Below, in pieces: positions 44,488 through 53,629 of a DNA stretch of 64,000 nucleotides (within the stretch, counting starts at the first letter, position 1; each line of letters starts with the position of its first letter). The DNA lies in the NCBI RefSeq assembly GCF_900313065.1, contig NZ_OMPU01000013.1, positions 124,001 through 188,000 on the forward strand, given 5' to 3'. Origin of the DNA: Kiloniella sp. EL199 (GTDB lineage Bacteria > Pseudomonadota > Alphaproteobacteria > Kiloniellales > Kiloniellaceae). The translations under genes were made by a program, and so were the position numbers. The notes below the pieces were generated by a model, which worked only from the letters and a program-made list of their open reading frames with translations, did no database searches and was not told the origin of the DNA.

Positions 44488-45432
44488 CTAAACCAAACCT
44501 TCATATATCTTCTTATCCGGGTCGATTGCCGCACGCTCTCTTTGCCGTATCAGCTTCCACACTTGAAATAGAGCATCCGATAACTTGCTCTCCCCGGCAA
44601 TCGGGGTTGCCTTTGGATCACTTGTGATATTTCCGAGATTCATCTGCGTATAGTAATCCCGCCACAGCACAGCAGCACTTTCGTCCAGTCCCTGATCAAT
44701 CATGATCTGGAGCCAGTCATCTTCGGGCAGTGACAGAGATGCAATATGTTTATTCAGAACATTACGTCCGGCTTCAACAATATCGTCCAGACTATAGGCT
44801 TCTGGCCCATGCAGCTCTAGCAGACTATAGCCTGCCAGCGGGTCAAGGGCCGCCGATACCAGAATGTTGACAAGATCGTTTCGTGCCACCATCGCATAGC
44901 TTTGTTTCTCAATAAAAAAGCTGGGAAGAACAGAATGGTGTTTGGCCATCGCCATCCCGGATGCCAGATTTTCCATAAGATAAGCAGTCCGGATGATCGT
45001 CAGGTCTTCACAAATGTCTTTGAGATCGCTTTCCAACTGCCCAAGCCTATCCGCCCAACCAAGTTTTTTTTCTGCGCCCATCGCTGATAACAGCACAATT
45101 TTTATCTCTCGCGCATGATCAGCCCGTAAATCAGAACCACCGGAAGAAAGTGCATCTATCAAGGCAGATCGATAGTCATCCACAGCCCCCAACAAACCCT
45201 CTTCACTTAAAAAGGGCGGCAAGATAACAATGAGTGTCTGTACCCCGGAAAGGGCCTTTGTCCAACTGGCTGCATGTTTGGGGTCACCTTCATTTACCTC
45301 AACCCCACGACCACGCCATAAATCACAACAAGCTGCATCCGCAGTTAAAACCCGAACCAATTGTCCTTGTCCAACCAACTGCTCTGTTACCGCGCGTCCA
45401 ATGGGGCCACCTGCATCTGCCACAAGGTACAT
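44488..45432 (-). CDS. NmrA-like NAD(P)-binding protein
   Basis: A 314-residue atypical short-chain dehydrogenase. It starts YLVADAGGPIGRAVTEQLV, a variant of the GxxGxxG dinucleotide motif, with LIVILPPFLSEEG and YLMENLASGMAMAKHHSVLP further on, as in NmrA/quinone-oxidoreductase-like proteins. The family binds NAD(P) and either reduces quinone-like compounds or acts as a redox sensor. It is divergent from an HxlR regulator at 45644, the usual pairing for electrophile-responsive genes. Confidence 0.78.
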   Translation of the reverse strand: MYLVADAGGPIGRAVTEQLVGQGQLVRVLTADAACCDLWRGRGVEVNEGDPKHAASWTKALSGVQTLIVILPPFLSEEGLLGAVDDYRSALIDALSSGGSDLRADHAREIKIVLLSAMGAEKKLGWADRLGQLESDLKDICEDLTIIRTAYLMENLASGMAMAKHHSVLPSFFIEKQSYAMVARNDLVNILVSAALDPLAGYSLLELHGPEAYSLDDIVEAGRNVLNKHIASLSLPEDDWLQIMIDQGLDESAAVLWRDYYTQMNLGNITSDPKATPIAGESKLSDALFQVWKLIRQRERAAIDPDKKIYEGLV

Positions 45433-45643
45433 CTCAAACTCCCTTTAGATTAGACTTATCCTTATCTCTCTCCTGATCCGGGCAATCAAGACACAAAAAG
45501 ACGCAGCAAGTTTTCTTTTGGAACTGTTGGCGAGGATATTGTTTTTATTTTGAACCAAATAAAATGATAGACTATCTATGAGGTGATTTTTCTCTCTTAA
45601 CAGCAATTAAGATTGCCATCTTACTCTAGTCAGAAAGCGGCCA

Positions 45644-46009
45644 ATGCGATCAACTTGTCCTATTTCCCAAACACTGGAAATTCTGGGTGATCGCTGGACT
45701 CTTCTCATCATTCGCGACCTGATGTTTTTTGGTAAAAGCCAATATAAAGAGCTTTTGAGTTCTCCAGAGAAAATATCGACAAATATACTTGCTGATCGTC
45801 TCAAGCGCCTAGAGCAATCAGGTATTATTGAAAAAACATCCTATCAGGATAATCCACCACGCTATGAATATCACCTCACTCAAAAGGGACAGGGTCTCCG
45901 CCCGCTCATGCGCGAAGTGACAACCTGGGGGCTGGAACATATTGAGAATACCGAGATACCATTGGATGCGCTGAACAAAGAGACCTCCAAGACCGAATCT
46001 CCCGATTGA
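45644..46009 (+). CDS. HxlR family transcriptional regulator
   Basis: A 121-residue winged-helix regulator: RSTCPISQTLEILGDRWTLL, then FFGKSQYKELLSSPEKISTN, LADRLKRLEQSGIIEKTSYQ and PPRYEYHLTQKGQGL. The early Cys in TCPI is the thiol that senses quinones or reactive electrophiles in related proteins. It is divergent from the NmrA-like gene, separated by 211 bp, and most likely represses it. Confidence 0.92.
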   Translation: MRSTCPISQTLEILGDRWTLLIIRDLMFFGKSQYKELLSSPEKISTNILADRLKRLEQSGIIEKTSYQDNPPRYEYHLTQKGQGLRPLMREVTTWGLEHIENTEIPLDALNKETSKTESPD

Positions 46010-46215
46010 TCAACCTAGCTTTAACGAACTGCAATCACTGAAATTTCAAACCGCACTTATCGGGCTTTTGAAACTACTACAGCATCAAGAAAACGACCGA
46101 TTAATTTACAAACGCAATAACACCAAAGGTTGTGCATTTAATTGTTTTATATAATGTTAGAATTGTTACCGAACTTTTGCACTCAACCCAAAGCGGACAG
46201 CACAATTCATATTAA

Positions 46216-47538
46216 TTAGCGCACTATTGGGTGTAGTACTGAGCCACTAGTGCTACCAAACAAACGACTATGCAAACCGATGACTTCGTTCTCTGTAAGA
46301 CTAGCGATGCAGTCCGCAGCAAATCGTGCTTTTGGGTCTTTGCAAATATTATTTTCTTTAGACAATTCCCATAAGTAGTTTAGGCGTTGTGGCAGAAATC
46401 TAGGAAAACTATTAATTTCACACTTGTCGTAGATTATGTTGAATAAATCTTTAATCAGCTTAGCTTGCCCTTCCTGCTGGGCAACCAAAGCCGGGTTGGT
46501 GAAAATGTAATCTCGGGTAATTTGTTTAAGTAGAAGCACTTCCGCTTCTTGTAAAGGAGCTATCTTAAGTTTTGGTTCATCCCCTTCGAGGGAGATGGCA
46601 TTTAGGTATCGACTTATCAGTGTGGAAGTGAGATCACGAAGCCATTGACGTTGCTTACGACTGCCAACATAGGGTTCACGTAAGATTTTGCCATACACGT
46701 CAAAAAGATTTTTGATAGTTTTTATTGCATTCTCTAACGTTTTCTCTGCGCCTGGTGGTGAATTATGCCAGGTGGACAATGTATTTTTTACAAGTTCACT
46801 CATACCTTCATCGTGAAATATGATATGCCAAGGGATAGCATTACAGCGGTGAAAATCCTCGAGATCGTGGACAGAATAAGCAATGTCATCGGCCCAATCC
46901 ATGAGACCAGCTTCCACAGTTTTATCTTCGTGAGAATAGGATTTTCGAGCGAAATCAAAATCTGCTTCCTCTGTTTTATACGCAGACCATTTTTTCTTTT
47001 TATTTTTGTCGTCGAGGTTCCGCATCCACGGATATTTTAGTACCGCTGCCAGTGTTGCACGTGTAAGATTCAATCCATTTACATCTTCGTGCCGAACACT
47101 TAGTTTGGTTAAAATACGAAATGTCTGGGCATTACCTTCAAAACCGTCTGGCTCACCAACTCCGGTATCTGAGTTTTTTCCTTTATTTTGAACAAGATCA
47201 TCTAAGACTGCTTCCCCTGCATGTCCAAATGGGGGATGACCTAAATCGTGAGCTAGGCAGGCTGCTTCGACAACTTCAGGATCAATCTTATCTTTATGCG
47301 CATCACCCTCGTCGCTAGATAATAAATGTTCAGCTAATCTACGCCCTATTTGAGCGACTTTGATGCTATGTTGTTGTCTCGTGTGGAAGATGTCTTCTTC
47401 ACCGGCACGGACGATCTGCGTTACCCCAGAAAGTCGGTGAAATGCGGAAGAATAAAGGATGCGATCTCTGTCTCGGGCAAAACGGTTACGTTGATCATCA
47501 TCGCCTACACTGTGACGACGGTCTTCTCTTGAGTCCAT
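46216..47538 (-). CDS. dgt: deoxyguanosinetriphosphate triphosphohydrolase (dGTPase)
   Basis: A 440-residue HD-domain enzyme. It has the N-terminal FARDRDRILYSSAFHRLSGV, the metal-binding HSIKVAQIGRRLAEH and AHDLGHPPFGHAGE, and the late WADDIAYSVHDLED. dGTPases remove triphosphate from dNTPs; some deplete dNTPs to block phage. GGGGTAATA precedes the ATG. It follows a 72-codon gene by 23 bp. It is in a region visibly poorer in GC than its surroundings, next to a HTH-ImmA gene. Confidence 0.92.
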   Translation of the reverse strand: MDSREDRRHSVGDDDQRNRFARDRDRILYSSAFHRLSGVTQIVRAGEEDIFHTRQQHSIKVAQIGRRLAEHLLSSDEGDAHKDKIDPEVVEAACLAHDLGHPPFGHAGEAVLDDLVQNKGKNSDTGVGEPDGFEGNAQTFRILTKLSVRHEDVNGLNLTRATLAAVLKYPWMRNLDDKNKKKKWSAYKTEEADFDFARKSYSHEDKTVEAGLMDWADDIAYSVHDLEDFHRCNAIPWHIIFHDEGMSELVKNTLSTWHNSPPGAEKTLENAIKTIKNLFDVYGKILREPYVGSRKQRQWLRDLTSTLISRYLNAISLEGDEPKLKIAPLQEAEVLLLKQITRDYIFTNPALVAQQEGQAKLIKDLFNIIYDKCEINSFPRFLPQRLNYLWELSKENNICKDPKARFAADCIASLTENEVIGLHSRLFGSTSGSVLHPIVR

Positions 47539-47561
47539 TATTACCCCAAATGTTTACTGAA

Positions 47562-47780
47562 TTATGCCGCTTCGCATTGCTTCGTACTTGTGCCAACCTT
47601 AAATTCATCATCGAATTTGAGATTTCCATTACGAAGACCTATTTTAATCGCTTCTTGGATGTCACCACGTGGGATATTCTGTAATTCGGAGAACAAGTCT
47701 TTTGGCGCAACGGCGCTTTGTTTCTCTTCTACAGTTCTTACGATCTCACAAATAATTTGAGTAATAGTTTGTTTATCCAT
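47562..47780 (-). CDS. small unknown protein upstream of the dGTPase
   Basis: A 72-residue protein starting MDKQTITQIICEIVRTVEEK, with a GAGGG seven bases before the ATG at 47780. The first half is amphipathic helix; the second (FSELQNIPRGDIQEAIKIGL then NLKFDDEFKVG) looks like a small winged-helix or wing-like strand pair. I recognise no family. It is 23 bp from the dGTPase start and probably co-transcribed, so it may regulate or modulate that enzyme. Confidence 0.6.
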   Translation of the reverse strand: MDKQTITQIICEIVRTVEEKQSAVAPKDLFSELQNIPRGDIQEAIKIGLRNGNLKFDDEFKVGTSTKQCEAA

Positions 47781-48316
47781 AGCGTTTCCCTCTAGGTACG
47801 TCAGATAGACACTAACCACTAAGACTAAAAAAGTAAACTAGGGTATTTTCGCTCAACAGTCAGTAAATTATATAATGTCATAGTTGAGTTTCGAAAGGCT
47901 TAATAATTTTGTGGCATCTCCTTTATCGGCGTGAAAGCCAGTACCGATAACTCTGACATCCTATGGAGCATATTCTGTAAAAAACGTCCGATTGGCATTA
48001 TCATGACCAGTAGAGAACATTTCTTCGATATAAAGTGACGATTTTACTCCCCATTTCAAGGAGCGCTGAGCTTACCTTCATGAATTTTTACGTGGTTGGT
48101 AACCATTTCATCATCGAGGGTAAGACCATAATCTGTTAGGGCAAGTCTTGAGGTCTTTACGGTGAATCTTGATCGTTTAGGCTTTTTATTGAGAAACGTT
48201 ATATTTTCATCGCTTGATAGGGTGACAAATTCAAACAAAACCCATTTACAATAAAGTTAAATAGCTTTAAGTTGGGTAACAGAATCTAAAAATACCAACA
48301 TAGGGCGCTTTGAAAA
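47781..48316. other. AT-rich spacer between the dGTPase and HTH-ImmA units
   Basis: About 500 bp between divergent transcription units. Apart from a possible leftward gene fragment at 48056-48238 it holds no clear gene. It must contain promoters for both units. Confidence 0.5.
48056..48238 (-). pseudogene. possible gene fragment in the island
   Basis: A frame ending with TGA encodes about 60 residues such as LSSDENITFLNKKPKRSRFT and TSRLALTDYGLTLDDEMVTN. The composition looks protein-like, but no ATG start or ribosome-binding site is present (only TTG at 48238), and the reading frame is closed just upstream. It may be the tail of a lost gene. No family recognised. Confidence 0.3.
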
Positions 48317-48895
48317 ATGTCTATAGAAGAAAAATTAATTGATATCTACTTTTGCATTGAAAATAGTTGTAATTCCTCTGTTCGTATTTTTGACCAACAA
48401 AAAGGTCATTCTAGCCGCTCTGTCGGATTTGCGGCATACGAAGAACGGCAACAGCGGTTGCTACAAATGTCGTTAGAAAGGCCTAATCTTATTGAATTTT
48501 TATGCAAAAAGGGTGGGCATAATTATTTTAAATTTGAAGGCCAAGCGATCAAAATAATTTCGTCACCAAGAGATTCTTTAGCTAAGAATGTATTTGAAAA
48601 AAATATGTTTGAAAAAAAAGATGACGAATTCGAGCGTTTTGATCCTCTTTTACGCATTATTTATAGTGCAGATTATGACATTGAATCTCATGAAGCTTCT
48701 ATTTCAGGCTGCCACTATTTAAAGATTGATAGAAATACTGGCGAGGTACTGGAGGAATTAAATTTACTCGAATTAGCAAAAGGTAGAGTGAGCTTACTTA
48801 CTGAAGTTGCTAACACCTCTCCATCAGGAGTTGAACTCCCAGCTGGTGGGTTGGTAAGAAAATCTAAATCTAAGAACGCTAGAAAATTAATATAA
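48317..48895 (+). CDS. unknown protein upstream of HTH-ImmA gene
   Basis: A 192-residue cytosolic protein with no family that I recognise. It contains alternating beta and helix-like stretches (KLIDIYFCIENSCNSSVRIF, LLRIIYSADYDIESHEASIS, HYLKIDRNTGEVLEELNLLE) and a Lys-rich end. It lies 5 bp before the HTH-ImmA gene and is surely co-transcribed. In comparable two-gene units the first protein is the effector or toxin-like partner and the second its regulator or protease; that is inference. Confidence 0.65.
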   Translation: MSIEEKLIDIYFCIENSCNSSVRIFDQQKGHSSRSVGFAAYEERQQRLLQMSLERPNLIEFLCKKGGHNYFKFEGQAIKIISSPRDSLAKNVFEKNMFEKKDDEFERFDPLLRIIYSADYDIESHEASISGCHYLKIDRNTGEVLEELNLLELAKGRVSLLTEVANTSPSGVELPAGGLVRKSKSKNARKLI

Positions 48896-48900
48896 TTGTT

Positions 48901-50073
48901 ATGTTACATGAATTTAAAGGTAAAAAGTTAACTTATGCACGTAACCGTGTCGGAATGTCGATGCAAGATATTGCTGATTTGATTTCTGTAAAACGGCAGT
49001 ACGTACATAAAATTGAAACAGGAAAAGAAAGTAAATCATTTTCAGGAGATCAGTTGTTGCTGATCGCCAACCACCTTGGCGTTGATGTCGAATATTTTTT
49101 TAAAGAAAATGAAATATCAATTAGTAATGATAGGTTGCACTTCAGAAGTGTTTCTATTCCAAATTACATAAGAGATCGAGCAAAAATTTACGCTGAAGAT
49201 TTTATTGCTGTTTGCTTGTACATAAGAAATTATATTGAACCATTAGGTTTAGAGCTCCCCCATTTTGATTTGGATGAACAATGCGGAACAGAAAATATTA
49301 CGTCCAACGCTCATCATAAATTAGAAATTGAAGCCATAGCCAATGAGGTAAGAGTTATTCTCGGGTTAGGATTTGGGCCAATTTCTAACATGGTACGTGT
49401 TCTTGAAACGAGTGGTGTGATTATTTGTACTGCCCCAGAGATTTCCCAAAAAGTTGATGCGTTTTGTAATGATGACATATTTCCTGTCGTGGTACGAAAT
49501 GACTATAAATCGCCAGTAAGGTGTCGGTTCGACCTTGCGCATGAATTAGGTCACCTAATTCTGCATAAAGGTATGAATAATGATGTTGTTGAAAACCCAA
49601 TGATAGAGAAGCAGGCCAATCATTTTGCTTCTTGTCTGTTACTACCAAAAACAACTTTTATGACCGAATTCCCCCAATTTCACAGTAAACGGATACCTTG
49701 GGATAGCTTACTGGAAATGAAGCTAAGATGGAAAGTTTCGATTGCTGCTCTAATTATGAGAGCTCATGAGTTAGGTCTGATTACAGACGCAGCTAGACAA
49801 AAAGCATTTATACATATTTCTCATAAGGGCTGGCGAACTTGTGAGCCAGGAGATAAACCCGAGCATCAAAAATATATTGAATTAGAACAACCTGAATTAA
49901 TTAAAAATGCTGTGCAGTTGATTATGAACACCCATAAAAATTTCTTACCTGAAATGAAAGCCCATTTGAATTTTAGTAACTCTTTGATACGAGAAACTAT
50001 TGGAATGCCAAATATTCCTGACGTCGAATTTAATGAAAATGCATCCAAGTTGAGTGTGGTTGTTAACAGGTAA
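48901..50073 (+). CDS. XRE-type HTH and ImmA/IrrE metallopeptidase fusion
   Basis: A 390-residue protein. Residues 9-65 are an XRE helix-turn-helix (MSMQDIADLISVKRQYVHKI), and from about 125 an ImmA/IrrE (M78-like) peptidase domain with the zinc motif FDLAHELGHLILHKG near residue 212 and QANHFASCLLLPKTTF further on. Such fusions bind DNA and cleave repressors, or act as the antitoxin in TA-like units. It is AT-rich and in an accessory island. ATG at 48901 sits 5 bp after the previous stop. Confidence 0.88.
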   Translation: MLHEFKGKKLTYARNRVGMSMQDIADLISVKRQYVHKIETGKESKSFSGDQLLLIANHLGVDVEYFFKENEISISNDRLHFRSVSIPNYIRDRAKIYAEDFIAVCLYIRNYIEPLGLELPHFDLDEQCGTENITSNAHHKLEIEAIANEVRVILGLGFGPISNMVRVLETSGVIICTAPEISQKVDAFCNDDIFPVVVRNDYKSPVRCRFDLAHELGHLILHKGMNNDVVENPMIEKQANHFASCLLLPKTTFMTEFPQFHSKRIPWDSLLEMKLRWKVSIAALIMRAHELGLITDAARQKAFIHISHKGWRTCEPGDKPEHQKYIELEQPELIKNAVQLIMNTHKNFLPEMKAHLNFSNSLIRETIGMPNIPDVEFNENASKLSVVVNR

Positions 50074-50276
50074 GTTTATAAGTAACTATATATATTGGGC
50101 GGCACTCTCCCCCCACCGTCGACATTGACCGTCTGTAAGTCGCCAGTACTTTTAGCGTGGTCATGACCTCTTGTGGCATAAGAAGCTATAACTCATGGTC
50201 TGATTTATTAGTCGCAATTATTGCGGTTTGAGATGGATGATTGCCGTTCGTTACACATAAGCATTCTGATAGATAC

Positions 50277-50972
50277 CTAAAAAGGAACATCAACGGCCTT
50301 ACACAGAAATCTCATCAGTGGCGCTGCCGTTTTAAATCCTTCAACAACTTCGTTTAAAAACTCGGGACGTTGAGCTGCTTTTGGTGTTGTCCGATGCATG
50401 AGGAAAAAGGTTTTTCGCTTAAGGTCTTTGATATGTGGCTCATCTGCTGAAAAATCTTTTGGTGGACGCTTGAGCCCATCGCCACCGATTTCACCGAAAA
50501 CATCGCGTATTTTGGGGTCCGATAAAACCTTTTCCCACTCTTTTGGGCGATCAGCGATTGCGCGTCTGATCATATAAAGCGCGTCACTTGGCGGCATCCA
50601 GATCCCCCCACCATACAACACTTCGTCCGTTGCCAGATGGACATAAAAACCCGGTGCGTGAGCATCCCGTCCTAATGAATGACGGAAATGACACGCCGCA
50701 TGTTCTTTGTAGGGCCGCTTGTCTTTCGAAAATCTGACATCACGGTGAATCCTGAACATCGACCCGCCATTGCGACGGGCATCGGCCACAAAATGAGGGG
50801 TAATTTCAGCAAGGGGCTCGACCATTGCCTGTATAAAATCCAGCAAATGATCCTGCAACGTTTCCCGGTACCGCGCTTTGTTTTCCGCGAACCAATCCCG
50901 GGTGTTGTTGTCTTTTAGATCGTCGAGAAACTCAAACCCTGCTTTGGGAAAACCGGGAAAGTCAGTGCTCAT
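50277..50972 (-). CDS. DUF2461 protein (TIGR02453)
   Basis: A 231-residue protein starting STDFPGFPKAGFEFLDDLKD and with WFAENKARYRETLQD, DARRNGGSMFRIHRDVRFSK and RPYKEHAACHFRH, the conserved DUF2461 signature. Function is not established. It sits 2 bp after a GFA-family gene's stop codon and is probably co-transcribed. It marks the return to ordinary chromosome after the AT-rich island. Confidence 0.9.
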   Translation of the reverse strand: MSTDFPGFPKAGFEFLDDLKDNNTRDWFAENKARYRETLQDHLLDFIQAMVEPLAEITPHFVADARRNGGSMFRIHRDVRFSKDKRPYKEHAACHFRHSLGRDAHAPGFYVHLATDEVLYGGGIWMPPSDALYMIRRAIADRPKEWEKVLSDPKIRDVFGEIGGDGLKRPPKDFSADEPHIKDLKRKTFFLMHRTTPKAAQRPEFLNEVVEGFKTAAPLMRFLCKAVDVPF

Positions 50973-50974
50973 TT

Positions 50975-51400
50975 TTATCCCCCTCGCTGGAACATGCTGC
51001 CATCAAACTTTGGAATATCACTGTTCATCATATCCCAGGATACAGCCTGTTTAACAAACATATCTGCATCAGCTGAATAAAGTTCAGGATTATCCAGACT
51101 CATTGCTACAATCAAAACCATCCCTTTGGCAATTTCCGGCGTCCCGTAGATTCGGCTGTTACATTTCGAACAGCAATAGCTTTTCATCGCACCACCGCTT
51201 CCGCCCTGATGCTCAAAGCAATTCAAATCTCCGGTGACCGAAAAGCTGGTTTTCGGCACGCCCATCACGGCAACATAAGGGCTCCCACTCAACTTTTGGC
51301 AATCGCGGCAATGACAATTCACCTTAAAAAGCGGCTTTTGACAATTGGTCTGATATCGAACTTGTCCACATAGGCATCCACCTTCGATTATTTCGGTCAT
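50975..51400 (-). CDS. GFA/CENP-V family zinc protein
   Basis: A 141-residue protein with the zinc-binding cysteines of the glutathione-dependent formaldehyde-activating family: GGCLCGQVRYQ, CHCRDCQKLSGS, and YCCSKCNSRIYG. Members bind glutathione or related thiols; only a few are true enzymes. It is the first gene of a two-gene unit with DUF2461. Confidence 0.9.
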   Translation of the reverse strand: MTEIIEGGCLCGQVRYQTNCQKPLFKVNCHCRDCQKLSGSPYVAVMGVPKTSFSVTGDLNCFEHQGGSGGAMKSYCCSKCNSRIYGTPEIAKGMVLIVAMSLDNPELYSADADMFVKQAVSWDMMNSDIPKFDGSMFQRGG

Positions 51401-51691
51401 TTCTATCTCCCTTGGTTGTGTTTTTGATCAAATCAAAAGTAACTTGCAAAATAAAAGTGACTTAATTAAGGCAACCTATAAACGAAATGTCACCCCCTTG
51501 CCTTCTTTAAGAGAGGATCATGACCGAAGCATCTGATAATTGCCATATTTCAGACACTTACCCCTTTTCTGACACAGGAATGCTCGAAAGATGCACCCAA
51601 CTTTGTCTTCTTCTTGTTCCTTCTCAAATGCCCGGCGAGAACTTAACTTTTGCTTATCGACACACTCAATTTGTCAACAAAGGAACAGACA

Positions 51692-51946
51692 ATGAAAAAA
51701 TTACTTACAAGTGTTATCGCTCTTGGTCTTATCGCATCTGCATCAATCGCAAGTGCAGCTGAAATGACAGGTCGCGTTATGACTGCGGACCCAGCAACAA
51801 ACACAATTATTCTTGAAAACGGTACTGTGATGGAGCTTGTTAACGGTCTGACAGTAGAAGGCCTCGAGCCCGGTACAGAAGTTGTTCTGACTTATGATGA
51901 AAAAGAAGGCAAAAATCTGGTTACCAACATTGCGCCAGCTTCTTAA
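51692..51946 (+). CDS. small secreted DUF1344 protein
   Basis: An 84-residue protein with a signal peptide (LLTSVIALGLIASASIASAA) and a DUF1344-type beta domain (MTGRVMTADPATNTIILENG, then GLEPGTEVVLTYDEKEGKNL). Such proteins are small periplasmic OB-like folds of unknown role in alphaproteobacteria. The ATG at 51692 is decided by AAAGGAACAGACA before it. A terminator follows. Confidence 0.8.
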   Translation: MKKLLTSVIALGLIASASIASAAEMTGRVMTADPATNTIILENGTVMELVNGLTVEGLEPGTEVVLTYDEKEGKNLVTNIAPAS

Positions 51947-51988
51947 TCAGTCAGCGCGTTAAACACGCACACATAGTTACCTGAATAA

Positions 51989-52035
51989 GCCGATAAGCCA
52001 GCGAAACCAAACCCCATTCGCCCTTATCGGTTTGT
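51989..52035. terminator. bipartite stem terminator
   Basis: CCGATAAG (51989-51996) pairs with CTTATCGG (52022-52029), with an inner GCGAA/TTCGC stem, followed by TTTGTT. It lies between the DUF1344 gene and the convergent DUF2062 gene and can serve the plus strand. Confidence 0.7.
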
Positions 52036-52063
52036 TCATTTCTGGGTACATGTTTTAAGAAGT

Positions 52064-52684
52064 TTAGCTTTCTAAATCAGGATTCTTAAGTTTATCTCGC
52101 GATCCTGCAAGCCGTTTCTTGCGGGCAACGGCATAGCGTGTTGCCAGTTTAAAAGACAACCAGTACCCCAAGGCACCAAGACCGACACTGTAGGGAAGAA
52201 ACCCAACCAGAATTGAGGTCCCGACCTGCTCCAGCATAAAGTGGGAAACCTCTACAATCGTCTCCCAAATGCCACCGTCTAGTGTCAGATGCTCACTCAT
52301 CATCCGTGAAAAATCTTCAAAATTCTGCTCGCCATCGAAATCCAGCAGCATTAATCGACCAGTGATATAATAGAGATAGTAAAGCGGGATCATGGTGATG
52401 GGGTTAGAAAGCCAGGACCAGGCCATGGCAATGATCAGGCTAAATTGCCATTTGATAACGTATCGACAAAGCCACCAGACAACAAAAACACTATAGAGCT
52501 GAATACCGACTGTCGGTGTCATTCCGAGGGCCAAGCCCATCATGACACCACGGGCAACAATTTCAGGCTGGTCAACCGACCGCAGGACAGGAATAGCGAG
52601 ACGGAAATACAGAAGACGAAGCAAACCAGCAATGGTTTCCTTCTTATTACGGGCGTGAATTTTCTTCTTGAACCAGAATCTCAT
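52064..52684 (-). CDS. DUF2062 membrane protein
   Basis: A 206-residue inner-membrane protein of the DUF2062 family. It has ARGVMMGLALGMTPTVGIQL and WSWLSNPITMIPLYYLYYIT as the conserved hydrophobic stretches, with a third helix near the end (ILVGFLPYSVGLGALGYWLS). The N-terminus is basic. Function is unknown, though some relatives are fused to or next to glycosyltransferases. It is divergent from the CDP-alcohol phosphotransferase gene. Confidence 0.85.
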   Translation of the reverse strand: MRFWFKKKIHARNKKETIAGLLRLLYFRLAIPVLRSVDQPEIVARGVMMGLALGMTPTVGIQLYSVFVVWWLCRYVIKWQFSLIIAMAWSWLSNPITMIPLYYLYYITGRLMLLDFDGEQNFEDFSRMMSEHLTLDGGIWETIVEVSHFMLEQVGTSILVGFLPYSVGLGALGYWLSFKLATRYAVARKKRLAGSRDKLKNPDLES

Positions 52685-52880
52685 TTAGTCTTTTACAAAC
52701 GCCCTCTATGACCACTTTTGGCACCATTTTTGGTGATCTTTTTTTTATCGTCCTTGTGACTGCTCTTAGCGACTGTTATAAACCAAAATTATCCATAGTC
52801 CACGGACAAAAATCCGCCTTTCACGAGATAGCGGAAACCAGAGGACCTTGAAACTATCTCATGCAAAGGGCAGCGACGGC

Positions 52881-53438
52881 ATGAATCTTCCCAATTGGCT
52901 TAGTGTGTTTAGAAGTGGCGCAGGTTTTATCGTCATTTATCTTCTCCTGCAGGGAACACAATCATATTTACTTGCTGCTATTGTCGTCATGATGATTGCA
53001 GAGATTTCGGACATGGCTGACGGTCATATCGCCCGTCGCTATGGACAGGTCACCAAACTGGGCATGATCATTGATCCCATGAGTGACAGTCTCTATCGCG
53101 CTATGGTCTTTATCGGCTTTTTGGGGATCGGCTGGATTCCTGTCTGGTTCGTTGCCATCATCATCACCCGTGACATCGTGGTTTCTTATCTGCGCATCTT
53201 TGCCCAGCAACAGGGCTTTACCATGGCCGCAAGATCCAGTGGCAAGATCAAAGCCATCGTTCAGGCCTGTGCTCAGGTTTGGACAGTCGGTCTGTACGCC
53301 CTTAGCGGATTTTTCAGCCAGTATATGGATACGGTACAGGTATCATTCTGGCTATTGGCAATCGCAACGGCTGTCACAGCATGGTCCGGTATTGACTACG
53401 CGCTGGGATATATCAAATCCATGCGGGAAGCCAGCTAG
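52881..53438 (+). CDS. CDP-alcohol phosphatidyltransferase family protein
   Basis: A 185-residue membrane enzyme with the full signature D-x2-DG-x2-AR-x8-G-x3-D-x3-D in MADGHIARRYGQVTKLGMII and the following DPMSDS. It transfers a phospho-alcohol from a CDP-lipid or CDP-alcohol; PgsA-like phosphatidylglycerophosphate synthase is a possibility, but substrate choice is not readable. A TTG at 52848 would add 11 residues; the ATG at 52881 has AAAGGG ten bases before it. Confidence 0.8.
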   Translation: MNLPNWLSVFRSGAGFIVIYLLLQGTQSYLLAAIVVMMIAEISDMADGHIARRYGQVTKLGMIIDPMSDSLYRAMVFIGFLGIGWIPVWFVAIIITRDIVVSYLRIFAQQQGFTMAARSSGKIKAIVQACAQVWTVGLYALSGFFSQYMDTVQVSFWLLAIATAVTAWSGIDYALGYIKSMREAS

Positions 53439-53629
53439 GCATTTCCCATCCCTTAACGCCACCTCTTAACGATAGCCATTTAGCATCATTTTTGCTCAAG
53501 GCGTGAAGAAAGAAGTGTCGGAAACCGGCATGAACGATGAGACACCCCATAAACCATGGGCGGCAAGAGCTAAATTAAACGGCGATATCGGCTTGAACGA
53601 CCAGATATCAATTGACGATTTTGGTGTTG

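Noticed and set aside
46012-46215. Possible terminator or small gene between the HxlR and dGTPase genes
   Set aside because: AT-rich sequence with no stable stem and no coding frame of note.
51520-51762. 80-codon plus-strand frame overlapping the DUF1344 gene
   Set aside because: Overlaps the signal-peptide-coding region of a better supported gene in another frame.
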